A model generated the notes under the pieces. That model worked only from the letters and a program-made list of their open reading frames with translations. It made no database searches and was not told where the DNA came from. A program made the translations under genes and the position numbers. From Streptomyces gardneri (GTDB taxonomy: Bacteria > Actinomycetota > Actinomycetes > Streptomycetales > Streptomycetaceae), in the NCBI RefSeq assembly GCF_006539185.1, contig NZ_BJMN01000006.1, positions 124,001-188,000 of the forward strand: a stretch of 64,000 nt of DNA, in the 5' to 3' direction. Below are positions 50,366 through 58,891 of the stretch, piece by piece (the first letter of the stretch is position 1; each line of letters opens with the position of its first letter).

Positions 50366-51679
50366 ATGCCCCACATCACGCGCCGCAGCCTCGCCGCCGC
50401 CACCGCCGTGCTCCTCGGCGCAACCGCGCTCACCGCCTGTGGATCCTCCGACTCCGGCGACAAGGCGGGCGCCGAGTCCGGCCCGGTCTCGCTCACCTAC
50501 TGGGCCTGGGCGCCCGGCATGGACAAGGTCGCGGCCCTCTGGAACGCCAAGCACCCCGACATCAAGGTCACCGTGCAGAAGCAGGCGTCCGGCGACGACC
50601 TCGTCACCAAGATCATCACCGCGGCGAAGGCGCACAAGGCCCCCGACCTGGTCCAGGCCGAGTACCAGGCCCTGCCGACACTCGTCAGCAACGACGCCCT
50701 CGCCGACATCGCCCCGGAGGTCCAGGGCGTCAAGGACAAGTTCGCGCCCGGCATCTGGCAGCAGACCACCTTCGGCGGCGAGGCCGTCTACGCCCTGCCG
50801 CAGGACTCCGGCCCGCTGATGTTCTTCTACCGCGAAGACCTCTTCAAGCAGTACGGCCTGACCGTCCCCACCACCTGGGACGAGTTCGCCGAGACCGCCC
50901 GCGCCGTCAAGAAGAAGGCGCCCAAGAAGTCCCTGACCACCTTCTCCGCCAACGACTCCGGCCTCTTCGCCGGCCTCTCCCAGCAGGCCGGCGCCAAGTG
51001 GTGGACCTTCGAGGGCGACGCCTGGAAGGTCGGCATCGACGACGCCGCCACCAAGAAGGTCACCGACTTCTGGGGCGGCCTGGTCGCCGAGGGCGCCGTA
51101 GACAACCAGCCGATGTACACCCCCGCCTGGAACAAGGCCCTCAACACCGGCGAGCAGCTCGCCTGGGTCAGCGCCGTCTGGGCCCCCGGCACCCTCACCA
51201 CCGCCGCCCCCGACACCAAGGGCAAGTGGGCCATGGCCCCCCTCCCGCAGTGGAACAAGGGCGAGAACGCCACCGGCAGCTGGGGCGGTTCCTCCACCGC
51301 CGTCACCACCGACTCGAAGCACAAGGCCGCCGCCGCCCAATTCGCCACCTGGCTGAACACCGACCCGGAGGCCCTCGCCGCCCTCGTCAAGGAGAGCGGC
51401 ATCTACCCCGCGGCCACCGCCGCGCAGACCAGCGGAGCCCTCGCCAAGGCCCCCGACTACTTCGCCAACCAGCCCGACTTCTACACCCGCGCCGCCGAGA
51501 TAGCGAAGACCACCGCGCCCGCGGCCTGGGGCCCCAACGTGAACGTCGCCTACACCTCCTTCAAGGACCAGTTCGGCAAGGCCGCCAAGGCCAAGACCGG
51601 CTTCCCCGAGGCCCTCACCACCATGCAGGGCGCCACCGTCGCGGACCTGAAGAAGCAGGGCTTCGAGGTCGCCAATTGA
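50366..51679 (+). CDS. Sugar-binding lipoprotein of the galactan-oligosaccharide importer
   Basis: A 437-aa family 1 binding protein with lipobox LTAC|G (residues about 22-26) after RRSLAAATAVLLGATA, then SLTYWAWAPGMDKVAALWN and ALPQDSGPLMFFYREDLFKQ. AGGGAG precedes the ATG at 50366. The last codons read GFEVAN and then TGA; that TGA overlaps the TTGAC at the right end of the TnpB element, so the element may have supplied the stop codon and replaced the original last residue(s). The genuine operon partner genes lie beyond the element at 53083. Confidence 0.9.
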   Translation: MPHITRRSLAAATAVLLGATALTACGSSDSGDKAGAESGPVSLTYWAWAPGMDKVAALWNAKHPDIKVTVQKQASGDDLVTKIITAAKAHKAPDLVQAEYQALPTLVSNDALADIAPEVQGVKDKFAPGIWQQTTFGGEAVYALPQDSGPLMFFYREDLFKQYGLTVPTTWDEFAETARAVKKKAPKKSLTTFSANDSGLFAGLSQQAGAKWWTFEGDAWKVGIDDAATKKVTDFWGGLVAEGAVDNQPMYTPAWNKALNTGEQLAWVSAVWAPGTLTTAAPDTKGKWAMAPLPQWNKGENATGSWGGSSTAVTTDSKHKAAAAQFATWLNTDPEALAALVKESGIYPAATAAQTSGALAKAPDYFANQPDFYTRAAEIAKTTAPAAWGPNVNVAYTSFKDQFGKAAKAKTGFPEALTTMQGATVADLKKQGFEVAN

Positions 51680-51830
51680 CTCCTCCCCCTCACGAACGAG
51701 GGGAATTCCTAGCTCACTTGGCCTTTCACCTAGCAGGTGGCAGGTCTTACAAGATCAGCACCAGCCGGGTTGAGACCAGCCCGGACGAGCATGACGCGGG
51801 CGGAGTTCTTGTCCCTGGGGGACACAGCTC
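51676..51830 (-). ncRNA. Putative omega/re-RNA of TnpB
   Basis: Known TnpB guide RNAs come from the tnpB 3' end and right-end sequence, with the guide read from the DNA just past the element. The right-end hairpin (51686-51703) and the terminal TCAA are present. The guide would then start TTGGCGACCTCGAAGCCC, which is the 3' end of the neighbouring binding-protein gene. The 5' limit is a guess. Confidence 0.35.
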
Positions 51831-52935
51831 CGCACGCGGCGCACGTGAAGGTTCTCTCGGAAAGGGGAAGTGCGTGCTTGGTTCTCGCTCCGCACCGTGC
51901 GCACTCCTTGGTGGTGTGCGCGGGGTGGATCAGATGGACAGTGCGGCCGTGTTTGCGGGCCATCTCGACCAGGGCCGTCTTCGTCGCGGCGATGGCGGCG
52001 TCGGCGGACTTGCGGGCCATGGTGGTCCTCGCCAGGAACTGCGGACGGAAGTCCTCCACCGCCAGCACGTCATGGTCACGAACCACACGCTTGGCCCACT
52101 TGCGAGCCGTGTCCTGGCGTTGCCGGGCGACCTTCTTGTGCGCCTTCGCCGCCGCTTTGCGAGCCTTGAGGTATCCAGCGGTGTCGGGACGGTTCCTCGG
52201 GGTGGCGCGCCGGGCCATCATCCGCTGGTAGCGAGCCAGTTTCTGTGCGGCGGTCTTTCCGTGCTGGGCGTGGGGGAGGTCGTGGGCGTCGCTGGTGGTG
52301 GTCGCCGTCTCACGTACGCCCCAGTCGATGCCGATCACCCGGCCCGTGTCGGGCAGCCGCTCGGGCTGGACGGTCACGACAAACGAGGCGTACCAGTGGC
52401 CGAGGCTGTCGCGGTGCACCCGTACCGACGTCGGGAGGGCCGGAAGGCCACGCGACCATACGACCGTCAGGACGATCCCGCCGGCCAGGTGCAGTCGACC
52501 GTCCTTGAGGCGGAAGCCCCGCACGGTGTAGTTCAGCGAGGGCTGCGCCTCGCGCTTCCGCTTCGTGCGGGGCATCCCGGCCCGCCGCCGTACAGGCAGT
52601 CTCGCCTTGATGTCCTTGAGCGCCTTCGCACGGGACTTCCCGAAGTCCCGGACGGTCTGCTGCTGCGGCACCGACGAACCCTCCCGCAGCCAGGCCGTCG
52701 ACCTGCGGGCTTCGGTCAGCAGCTTGTCCAGGTGCGCCGGACCACAGGTGGCTTTCTCCTTCAGGGTCCGGTTGAGGGCGTGGACCCTGCGGGACAGCGC
52801 CACGCATTCGTTCCACACCCACCGACACCGCGCCCACTCACCTTCCAGAGCAGCACGCGCGGTGGACGACACACGGACCCGGTAGGTGTACCGAGCCTGC
52901 CCGGCTCCGTCCGCCCCCACTGCCGTCGTCGCCAT
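51730..52935 (-). CDS. tnpB: TnpB, RNA-guided DNA endonuclease of the IS200/IS605 family
   Basis: A 401-aa protein. The N-terminal helix-turn-helix_16 region (YRVRVSSTARAALEGEWARC) is followed by the OrfB/RuvC domain: GRVIGIDWGVRET (first Asp), HDVLAVEDFRPQFL (Glu), and SPRDKNSARVML (last Asp). The zinc ribbon CARCGARTKHALPLSERTF-x-CAAC has the four Cys. All catalytic residues appear intact, so it may be active. It lies antisense between the sugar-binding gene and its permeases. Confidence 0.93.
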   Translation of the reverse strand: MATTAVGADGAGQARYTYRVRVSSTARAALEGEWARCRWVWNECVALSRRVHALNRTLKEKATCGPAHLDKLLTEARRSTAWLREGSSVPQQQTVRDFGKSRAKALKDIKARLPVRRRAGMPRTKRKREAQPSLNYTVRGFRLKDGRLHLAGGIVLTVVWSRGLPALPTSVRVHRDSLGHWYASFVVTVQPERLPDTGRVIGIDWGVRETATTTSDAHDLPHAQHGKTAAQKLARYQRMMARRATPRNRPDTAGYLKARKAAAKAHKKVARQRQDTARKWAKRVVRDHDVLAVEDFRPQFLARTTMARKSADAAIAATKTALVEMARKHGRTVHLIHPAHTTKECARCGARTKHALPLSERTFTCAACGAVSPRDKNSARVMLVRAGLNPAGADLVRPATC

Positions 52936-53082
52936 ACATCACAACCTAACGGCCACCACTGACACCGGAAGAAAGCACAGGTCACCACCGATGCACAGCA
53001 GACTCCGCCGCTACGCGACTCCGCCCCAAGGGGGGCCCATACCGTCCCGGACCGAAGGCTGGTACCTCCTGGGAGATGCCAA

Positions 53083-54015
53083 GTGACGCAGCCCCCCAAG
53101 GGCGTGCGCCGGTCGTACGGGGTCAAGGCGGCCCCGTACGGCTTCCTCCTGCCCGCCGCCGTCCTCTTCGCCCTCTTCTTCGCTCTGCCCATCGGCTACG
53201 CGGTCTGGCTCAGCTTCCACAAGGTCCGGATCAAGGGTCTCGGCCTCGGCAAGGGCGCCAAGACCGAGGTCTGGGCCGGCCTGGAGAACTACACCTCCGC
53301 CCTCGCCGACTCCGAACTCCTCGCGAGCGCCCTGCGCGTCCTCGGCTACGGCGCCATCGTCGTCCCCGTCATGCTCGGCCTCGCCCTCTTCTTCGCGCTC
53401 CTGCTCGACTCCGAGCGCGTCCGGGCCCGCTCCTTCGCCCGGCTCGCGATCTTCCTCCCGTACGCCGTCCCCGGCGTCATCGCCGCCGTCCTCTGGGGCT
53501 TCCTCTACCTCCCCGACGTCAGCCCCTTCCACTACCTCCTCGACAAGGCCGGACTGCCGCAGCCCGACCTCATGGACGGCGGACCGCTCTACCTGGCGAT
53601 GTCCAACATCGCCGTCTGGGGCGGCACCGGCTTCAACATGATCGTCATCTACACCGCGCTGCGCGCCCTGCCCACCGAGGTGTACGAGGCGGCCAAGCTC
53701 GACGGCTGCTCCGAACTCCAGATCGCGCTCCGCATCAAGATCCCGATGGTGGTGCCCTCGCTGGTGCTCACCTTCTTCTTCTCGATCATCGCGACCCTCC
53801 AGGTCTTCAACGAGCCCACCACGCTCAAGCCGCTCACCAACGGCATCCCGTCCACCTGGAGCCCTCTGATGAAGGTCTACAGCGACGCCTTCACCGGCGG
53901 GAACATCCACGCGGCCTCGGCCACCGCCGTCGTGCTCGCCCTCGCCACCTTCGCGCTGTCCTTCGCGCTCCTCAGGATCTCCAACCGCCGCACCACACAA
54001 GGAGCAGGCCGATGA
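53083..54015 (+). CDS. Sugar ABC transporter permease (MalF type) of the galactan importer
   Basis: A 310-aa six-helix permease: FLLPAAVLFALFFALPIGYA forms the first helix and the EAA loop is YEAAKLDGCSELQIALRIKIP near residue 205. GTG 53083 is preceded by GGGAG at eight bases. Before the TnpB insertion its start probably lay directly behind, or overlapped, the binding-protein stop. Its stop overlaps the next permease start (ATGA). Expression now depends on read-through of the element or on a promoter in it. Confidence 0.92.
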   Translation: MTQPPKGVRRSYGVKAAPYGFLLPAAVLFALFFALPIGYAVWLSFHKVRIKGLGLGKGAKTEVWAGLENYTSALADSELLASALRVLGYGAIVVPVMLGLALFFALLLDSERVRARSFARLAIFLPYAVPGVIAAVLWGFLYLPDVSPFHYLLDKAGLPQPDLMDGGPLYLAMSNIAVWGGTGFNMIVIYTALRALPTEVYEAAKLDGCSELQIALRIKIPMVVPSLVLTFFFSIIATLQVFNEPTTLKPLTNGIPSTWSPLMKVYSDAFTGGNIHAASATAVVLALATFALSFALLRISNRRTTQGAGR

Positions 54016-54950
54016 CCGGGCTCGCCTCCCCCAAGCTCCGCAAAGCGGCCCCCGCGGCCGGCAGCACCCCCGGCACCCCCCAGGGCCCTCCCCCTGCCGC
54101 CGGCAGGAAGGCCGACGGCCCTCGCCGCACCGCCCTGCTGCCGACGACCGCCCTCGTCCTCGGCGCGCTCTACTGCCTGCTGCCCGTCGCCTGGGTCCTC
54201 GTCGCCGCCACCAAGGCCGACGACGAACTCTTCTCCACCTTCACCTTCCTGCCCGGCAGCGGTCTCACCGACAACATCGGCGAGCTCACCGGATACCGCG
54301 ACGGCATCTACTGGCGCTGGATGGCCAACTCCGTGCTGTACGCGGGACTCGGCGGCGTCCTGTCCACCGTGGTCTCCGCGTTCGCCGGCTACGCCCTCGC
54401 CGTGTACCGCTTCCGCGGCCGCGAGGCGTTCTTCAACATCATGCTCGCGGGCGTCCTCATGCCCCCCGTCATCCTCGCCATCCCGCAGTACCTGCTGATG
54501 GCCGAGGCCGACCTCACGGACACGTACGCCTCCGTCCTGCTGCCGCTGGTCCTCTCGCCCTACGGCGTCTACCTCGGCCGCATCTACGCCGAGGCGGCCG
54601 TCCCCATGGAGCTGGTCGAGGCCGGCCGCGTGGACGGCGCCGGCGAGTGGCGCATCTTCCTCAGGATCGCGGTCCCCATGATGTCCCCGGGCCTGGTGAC
54701 GATCTTCCTCTTCCAGTTCGTCGCCATCTGGAACAACTTCCTCCTGCCGTTCATCATGCTCGGCGACGACGAGAAGTTCCCCATGACCGTCGGCCTGTTC
54801 ACCCTCCTCAAGCAGGGAGCCAGCCAGCCCGCCCTCTACACGCTGGTCATCACCGGCGCGCTGCTCGCGATCGTCCCGCTCATCGCCCTCTTCCTTCTCA
54901 TCCAGCGCTTCTGGAGCCTCGATCTGCTCTCCGGCGCCGTAAAGTCCTGA
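54012..54950 (+). CDS. Carbohydrate ABC transporter permease (MalG type) of the galactan importer
   Basis: A 312-aa permease with a Pro/Ala/Gly-rich cytoplasmic N-terminus, first helix LLPTTALVLGALYCLLPVAW and EAA loop VEAGRVDGAGEWRIFLRIAVP near residue 200. The C-terminus SLDLLSGAVKS matches MalG-type subunits. It overlaps its partner permease and is followed by the lacI gene 30 bases later. No ATPase gene is associated. Confidence 0.93.
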   Translation: MTGLASPKLRKAAPAAGSTPGTPQGPPPAAGRKADGPRRTALLPTTALVLGALYCLLPVAWVLVAATKADDELFSTFTFLPGSGLTDNIGELTGYRDGIYWRWMANSVLYAGLGGVLSTVVSAFAGYALAVYRFRGREAFFNIMLAGVLMPPVILAIPQYLLMAEADLTDTYASVLLPLVLSPYGVYLGRIYAEAAVPMELVEAGRVDGAGEWRIFLRIAVPMMSPGLVTIFLFQFVAIWNNFLLPFIMLGDDEKFPMTVGLFTLLKQGASQPALYTLVITGALLAIVPLIALFLLIQRFWSLDLLSGAVKS

Positions 54951-54980
54951 ACCACAGGGGATCGAGGGGAAACACACAGC

Positions 54981-56006
54981 ATGAGCACAGCAGCGGCAAG
55001 GCGCCGCCCGGCGACCATCCACGACGTGGCCCGCGAGGCCGGGGTCTCGCGCGGCACCGTCTCCCGTGTCCTCAACGGCGGCCACTACGTCAGCCCGTCG
55101 GCGAAGGCCGCCGTCGACGCGGCGATCCGCAGAACGGGATACGTCGTCAACCGGCACGCCCGCTCGCTGATCACCGGCAAGTCCGACTCGGTCGCCTTCC
55201 TCCTGACCGAGCCGCAGGAGCGATTCTTCGAGGACCCCAACTTCAACGTCCTGCTGCGCGCCTGCACCCAGGCCCTCGCCGCCCAGGACATCCCGCTCCT
55301 CCTGATGATCGCGGGCACCGAGGACGAGCGCCGCCGCAACCTCCGCTACATCGAGGCCGGCCACGTCGACGGCGTCCTCCTCGTCTCCAGCCACACCGGC
55401 GACCCCGTCGTGGCCAGGCTGCACGAGGCCGGCGTGCCCGTCGTCGCCTGCGGAAAGCCGCTCGGCCAGACCGCCAAGATCGGCTACGTCGCCGCCGACG
55501 ACCGCGACGGCGCCCGCGACATGGTGCGCCACCTCCACGCCTCGGGGCGGCGGCGGATCGCCACCGTCACCGGCCCGCTCGACACCCCAGGCGGTGTCGA
55601 ACGCCTCGCCGGCTACCGCGAGACGCTCGCCGAGGTCGGACTCCCCGTCGACGAGAACCTCATCGCCGCCGGCGACTACAGCCGGGCGAGCGGCGAGGAC
55701 GCGGCCCGCGACCTCCTGGAGCGCGCCCCCGACATCGACGCCGTCTTCGTCGCCTCCGACCTGATGGCGCAGGGCGTCCTCGACACCCTGGCCCGCGCGG
55801 GCCGGCGGGTCCCCGAGGACATCGCGGTGGGCGGCTTCGACGACTCCCCGGCGGCCCTCTCCAGCCGCCCCTCGCTCACCACGATCCGCCAGCCGTGGGA
55901 CCGCATCAGCACCGAGATGGTGCGTACGCTCCTGGCCCGGATAGCGGGGGAGGACCCGGCGGCGGTCATCCTGCCCACGGAGCTCGTCCGCCGGGAATCG
56001 GCGTAG
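54981..56006 (+). CDS. ganR: LacI-family regulator of the galactan locus
   Basis: A 341-aa repressor. The helix-turn-helix ATIHDVAREAGVSRGTVSRV begins near residue 11 with hinge NRHARSLITGKS, followed by the sugar-sensing domain (VDGVLLVSSHTGDPVVARLH, VGGFDDSPAALSSRPSLTTI). It probably binds the TGTGAACGCTCACA-type sites at 50201 and 50291 and is induced by galactobiose-like sugars (inference by analogy with GanR). It closes the importer operon and ends at a strong bidirectional terminator. Confidence 0.92.
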   Translation: MSTAAARRRPATIHDVAREAGVSRGTVSRVLNGGHYVSPSAKAAVDAAIRRTGYVVNRHARSLITGKSDSVAFLLTEPQERFFEDPNFNVLLRACTQALAAQDIPLLLMIAGTEDERRRNLRYIEAGHVDGVLLVSSHTGDPVVARLHEAGVPVVACGKPLGQTAKIGYVAADDRDGARDMVRHLHASGRRRIATVTGPLDTPGGVERLAGYRETLAEVGLPVDENLIAAGDYSRASGEDAARDLLERAPDIDAVFVASDLMAQGVLDTLARAGRRVPEDIAVGGFDDSPAALSSRPSLTTIRQPWDRISTEMVRTLLARIAGEDPAAVILPTELVRRESA

Positions 56007-56019
56007 CGCACGCGCGTGG

Positions 56020-56055
56020 CGAACGGCCGGGCTCCTTCGGGGGCCCGGCCGTTCG
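56020..56055. terminator. Bidirectional hairpin terminator between lacI and lutC
   Basis: CGAACGGCCGGGC (56020-56032) pairs perfectly with GCCCGGCCGTTCG (56043-56055), a 13-pair stem between convergent genes. Confidence 0.9.
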
Positions 56056-56058
56056 GCG

Positions 56059-56703
56059 TCAGCCGCCGGTCACCAGGATCACCTCCAGGGTGCGCGGGCC
56101 GTGGACGCCCTCGACCCGGTCGAGCTCGATGTCGCTCGTCGCCGACGGCCCGGAGATCCAGGTGAGCGGACGCCCCGGGTCGAGCCGGGGGAGCGCCAGC
56201 GGGACCGAGGCCACCACCTGTTCCGGTGCGAGGACCACACAGACGTGCAGGTCGGGGACGAGGGTGAGGGCGCGACGGCCCTGTCCAGGACCGCCGTCGA
56301 GGACGATCGTGCCGGTCTCGGCGATCGCCAGGGCGCAGCCCGTCACCACGGCGTCGATACCGTCGAGTGCGTACGGGGACAGCCGGGGCTCGTCGGGCCG
56401 CCGGACGGCGTCCGTGGCGGCGAGCCATGCGTCGGGCAGTCCCGGTGGCACGGCGACGCTCCGGGCGCCGCGCTCCGCGAGCCGCTCGGCGACCAGGGCG
56501 GCGAGGCCGTCGGGGGCGGTGCGGTGGACGTGGGCGCGGTAGTCGGCGAGGTTCTCGTGGAGCAGGCCGAGCACGGCCGCCGGGTCGTCGGCGGTGTGGC
56601 TCGTCCGGTAGTCGCGGGCGACGGCGGCCGCCTCGGGCGCGTTCGCGACGGCGGCGCGGACCCGGGCGAGGATCCGCTCGCGTGCGGAGACGGCGTCGGT
56701 CAT
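56059..56703 (-). CDS. lutC: Lactate utilization protein LutC
   Basis: A 214-aa LUD-domain protein, the third subunit of the LutABC L-lactate oxidising complex. Blocks AVVTGCALAIAETGTIVLDGG and LTLVPDLHVCVVLAPEQVV, then ISGPSATSDIELDRVEGVHG are family hallmarks. The ATG at 56703 overlaps the lutB stop (ATGA); an upstream in-frame GTG would add a basic, unlikely leader. It ends the rhamnose operon. Confidence 0.94.
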   Translation of the reverse strand: MTDAVSARERILARVRAAVANAPEAAAVARDYRTSHTADDPAAVLGLLHENLADYRAHVHRTAPDGLAALVAERLAERGARSVAVPPGLPDAWLAATDAVRRPDEPRLSPYALDGIDAVVTGCALAIAETGTIVLDGGPGQGRRALTLVPDLHVCVVLAPEQVVASVPLALPRLDPGRPLTWISGPSATSDIELDRVEGVHGPRTLEVILVTGG

Positions 56704-58178
56704 GGGCGGTTCTTCCTCCACCAGTCGCGGAACGGTTCGGCGGGCAGTTCGGGCAGGTCCCGATGGTCGGACCACTGGCGGGCGCCGGGCCCCGGCAGCC
56801 GCTTCGGGTGGACCTTGCGGGTCGCGGACGCCAGCCGCTCAACGGCGGCCAGCGTGTTCGGACGGTCGAGGACCCAGGAGGCGGCCTTGATCGCGGCCTT
56901 CTCCAGGCGATGGCCCTTCCCGCCCTCCTCGGCGACCCGCTCGCGCAGGTGCACCAGGACCTCGGGGATGTCGATGGCGACCGGGCACACCTCGTAGCAG
57001 GCGCCGCACAGTGAGGAGGCGTACGGCAGCGAGGCGTCGATCTCGCTGCTCGTGCCCCGGAGCTGGGGGGTGAGGATGGCGCCGATGGGCCCGGGGTAGA
57101 CCGAGCCGTACGCGTGGCCGCCGGCCCGCTCGTACACCGGGCAGACGTTGAGGCAGGCCGAGCAGCGGATGCAGCGCAGCGCCTGACGCCCCACCTCGTC
57201 GGCGAGGGCGTCCGTGCGGCCGTTGTCGAGGAGCACCAGATGGAAGGCGCTCGGCCCGTCCTCGTCCGTCGTGCCGGTCCACATGCTGGTGTACGGGTTC
57301 ATGCGTTCGGCCGTCGACGAGCGGGGCAGCGTCTGGAGGAACACCTCCAGGTCCCGCCAGCTCGGCACCACCTTCTCGATCCCGACGACGGAGATGAGGG
57401 TCTCGGGCAGGGTCAGGCACATGCGGCCGTTGCCCTCGGACTCGACGACGACCAGGGTGCCGGTCTCGGCGACCATGAAGTTCGCCCCCGAGATCCCCAC
57501 CTTGGCCCGCAGGAACTTCTCCCGCAGGTGCAGCCGGGCCGCCTCCGCGAGCTCGGCCGGGGTGTCGCTCAGCCCGTCCGGTGCCGGACGGCCCCAACTC
57601 CCCATCTTCTCGGCGAAGATGTCGCGGATCTCGGCGCGGTTGCGGTGGATGGCCGGGACCAGGATGTGTGAGGGGCGGTCCTCGCCGAGCTGCACGATGA
57701 GCTCGGCGAGATCCGTCTCGTAGGCGGCGATGCCCTCGGCCTCCAGGTGTTCGTTGAGCCCGATCTCCTGGGTGGCCATCGACTTGACCTTGACGACCTC
57801 CGTCTCGCCCGTGGCCCTGACCAGGGCGGTGACGATCCGGTTGGCCTCCGCCGCGTCCGCCGCCCAGTGCACGGTGCCGCCCGCGGCCGTCACCGCCGCC
57901 TCCAACCGGACCAGATACGTGTCCAGATGGCGGAGCGTGTCGTCCTTGATCCGCTTCCCGGCCTCCCGCAGCGCGGCCCAGTCGTCGAGCTCGGCGACCG
58001 CCCTCGCCCGCTTGTCCCGGATCGTGTGCGTCGCGTGCCGCAGGTTCGCACGGAGGGTCGTGTCACCGACCGCCTCGCGCGCCGCCTCGGGAAAGGACGG
58101 CATTCCCATGAATGCCCTCCCGTCACCCGACCGCCGCCCCTCATCGAGCGCTGACGCGCGCACCTTCTTGTCACTCAC
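56700..58178 (-). CDS. lutB: Lactate utilization iron-sulfur protein LutB
   Basis: A 492-aa LUD-domain protein with two ferredoxin-like cluster sites: CIRCSACLNVCPVY (Cys336, 339, 342, 346) and CGACYEVCPV (Cys391, 394, 398). The LUD part has VKSMATQEIGLNEHLE and SGANFMVAETGTLVVVESEG. With LutA and LutC it oxidises L-lactate to pyruvate, passing electrons to the quinone pool. GTG 58178 overlaps the lutA stop as GTGA. Confidence 0.95.
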   Translation of the reverse strand: MSDKKVRASALDEGRRSGDGRAFMGMPSFPEAAREAVGDTTLRANLRHATHTIRDKRARAVAELDDWAALREAGKRIKDDTLRHLDTYLVRLEAAVTAAGGTVHWAADAAEANRIVTALVRATGETEVVKVKSMATQEIGLNEHLEAEGIAAYETDLAELIVQLGEDRPSHILVPAIHRNRAEIRDIFAEKMGSWGRPAPDGLSDTPAELAEAARLHLREKFLRAKVGISGANFMVAETGTLVVVESEGNGRMCLTLPETLISVVGIEKVVPSWRDLEVFLQTLPRSSTAERMNPYTSMWTGTTDEDGPSAFHLVLLDNGRTDALADEVGRQALRCIRCSACLNVCPVYERAGGHAYGSVYPGPIGAILTPQLRGTSSEIDASLPYASSLCGACYEVCPVAIDIPEVLVHLRERVAEEGGKGHRLEKAAIKAASWVLDRPNTLAAVERLASATRKVHPKRLPGPGARQWSDHRDLPELPAEPFRDWWRKNRP

Positions 58179-58891
58179 CGCCAGGGCTCCTCTTCCGTGC
58201 TCGCCAGGATCTCCGCCAAGTGCAGTGCGCGCAGCGGGTCCTCCCGCCGTCTCAGCATCCCGCCCAGGTGCAGCAGACAGGAGTTGTCCGCGCCGCACAG
58301 CACCTCCGCGCCCGTGGACAGCGCGTTCGTGATCTTGTCGGCGCCCATGGCGGCCGACACGTCCGGGTTCTTCACCGCGAAGGTCCCGCCGAAGCCGCAG
58401 CACTCCTCCGCCCCCGGCAGCTCCACGAGTTCCAGTCCCTTCACCGCCTCCAGGAGCCGCCGGGGCCGCTCGCCGAGCCCGAGCAGCCGGAGCCCGTGGC
58501 AGGACGGGTGGTACGTCACCTTGTGCGGGAAGTACGCGCCCACGTCCGTCACACCGAGCACGTCCACGAGGAACTCCGTCAGCTCGTACACTCGTGGGCC
58601 GAGGCCCGCCGCCTCCGCGCCGAACGACGGGTAGTGGTGCCGCACCATCGCCGCGCAGGAACCGGACGGGACGACGACGTGCTCGTACCCCTCGAAGGCC
58701 CGGACCGTGCGCCGTACCAGCGGCCCGGTCTCCTCGCGGTAGCCGGTGTTGAACTGCGGCTGGCCGCAACAGGTCTGCGCGGCGGGGAAGTCGACCTCCA
58801 CGCCGAGCCGTTCGAGGAGCCGGACCGTCGCCACACCCGTCGCGGGGAAGACGGCGTCGTTGACGCAGGTGACGAAGAGGGCGACGCGCAT
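58175..58891 (-). CDS. lutA: Lactate utilization protein LutA (CCG-domain)
   Basis: A 238-aa protein with two cysteine-rich CCG modules: FPAAQTCCGQPQFNTGY with VVPSGSCAAMV, and ELPGAEECCGFGGTFAV with CGADNSCLLHL. These hold the unusual cluster of the LutA/GlpC/HdrB group. Its ATG shares one base with the rhaB stop (TGATG). Placement directly after rhamnose genes suggests it handles lactate made from lactaldehyde. Confidence 0.95.
   Translation of the reverse strand: MRVALFVTCVNDAVFPATGVATVRLLERLGVEVDFPAAQTCCGQPQFNTGYREETGPLVRRTVRAFEGYEHVVVPSGSCAAMVRHHYPSFGAEAAGLGPRVYELTEFLVDVLGVTDVGAYFPHKVTYHPSCHGLRLLGLGERPRRLLEAVKGLELVELPGAEECCGFGGTFAVKNPDVSAAMGADKITNALSTGAEVLCGADNSCLLHLGGMLRRREDPLRALHLAEILASTEEEPWR

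Larger units (their letters stand above)
51676..52935 (-). mobile_element. IS200/IS605-family TnpB-only element inserted in the galactan importer operon
   Basis: The element carries only tnpB, in reverse orientation to the operon. Its right end (plus coordinates 51676 onward) reads TTGACTCCTCCCCCTC: on the tnpB strand this is a CCCCTC/GAGGGG hairpin followed by GAGGAGTCAA, ending in the TCAA expected at the right end of this family. The left end lies somewhere between 52936 and 53082 and cannot be fixed by eye. No TnpA Y1 transposase is present, so movement would need one in trans. Confidence 0.8.

Noticed and set aside
52986..53085. Short plus-strand peptide frame just before the permease
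   Set aside because: It ends at the permease start, but has no ribosome binding site and falls in the probable left end of the TnpB element.
53011..55538. Minus-strand frames antisense to the permeases and lacI
   Set aside because: Glu/Gly/Asp/Arg-rich shadows typical of the reverse strand of GC-biased genes.
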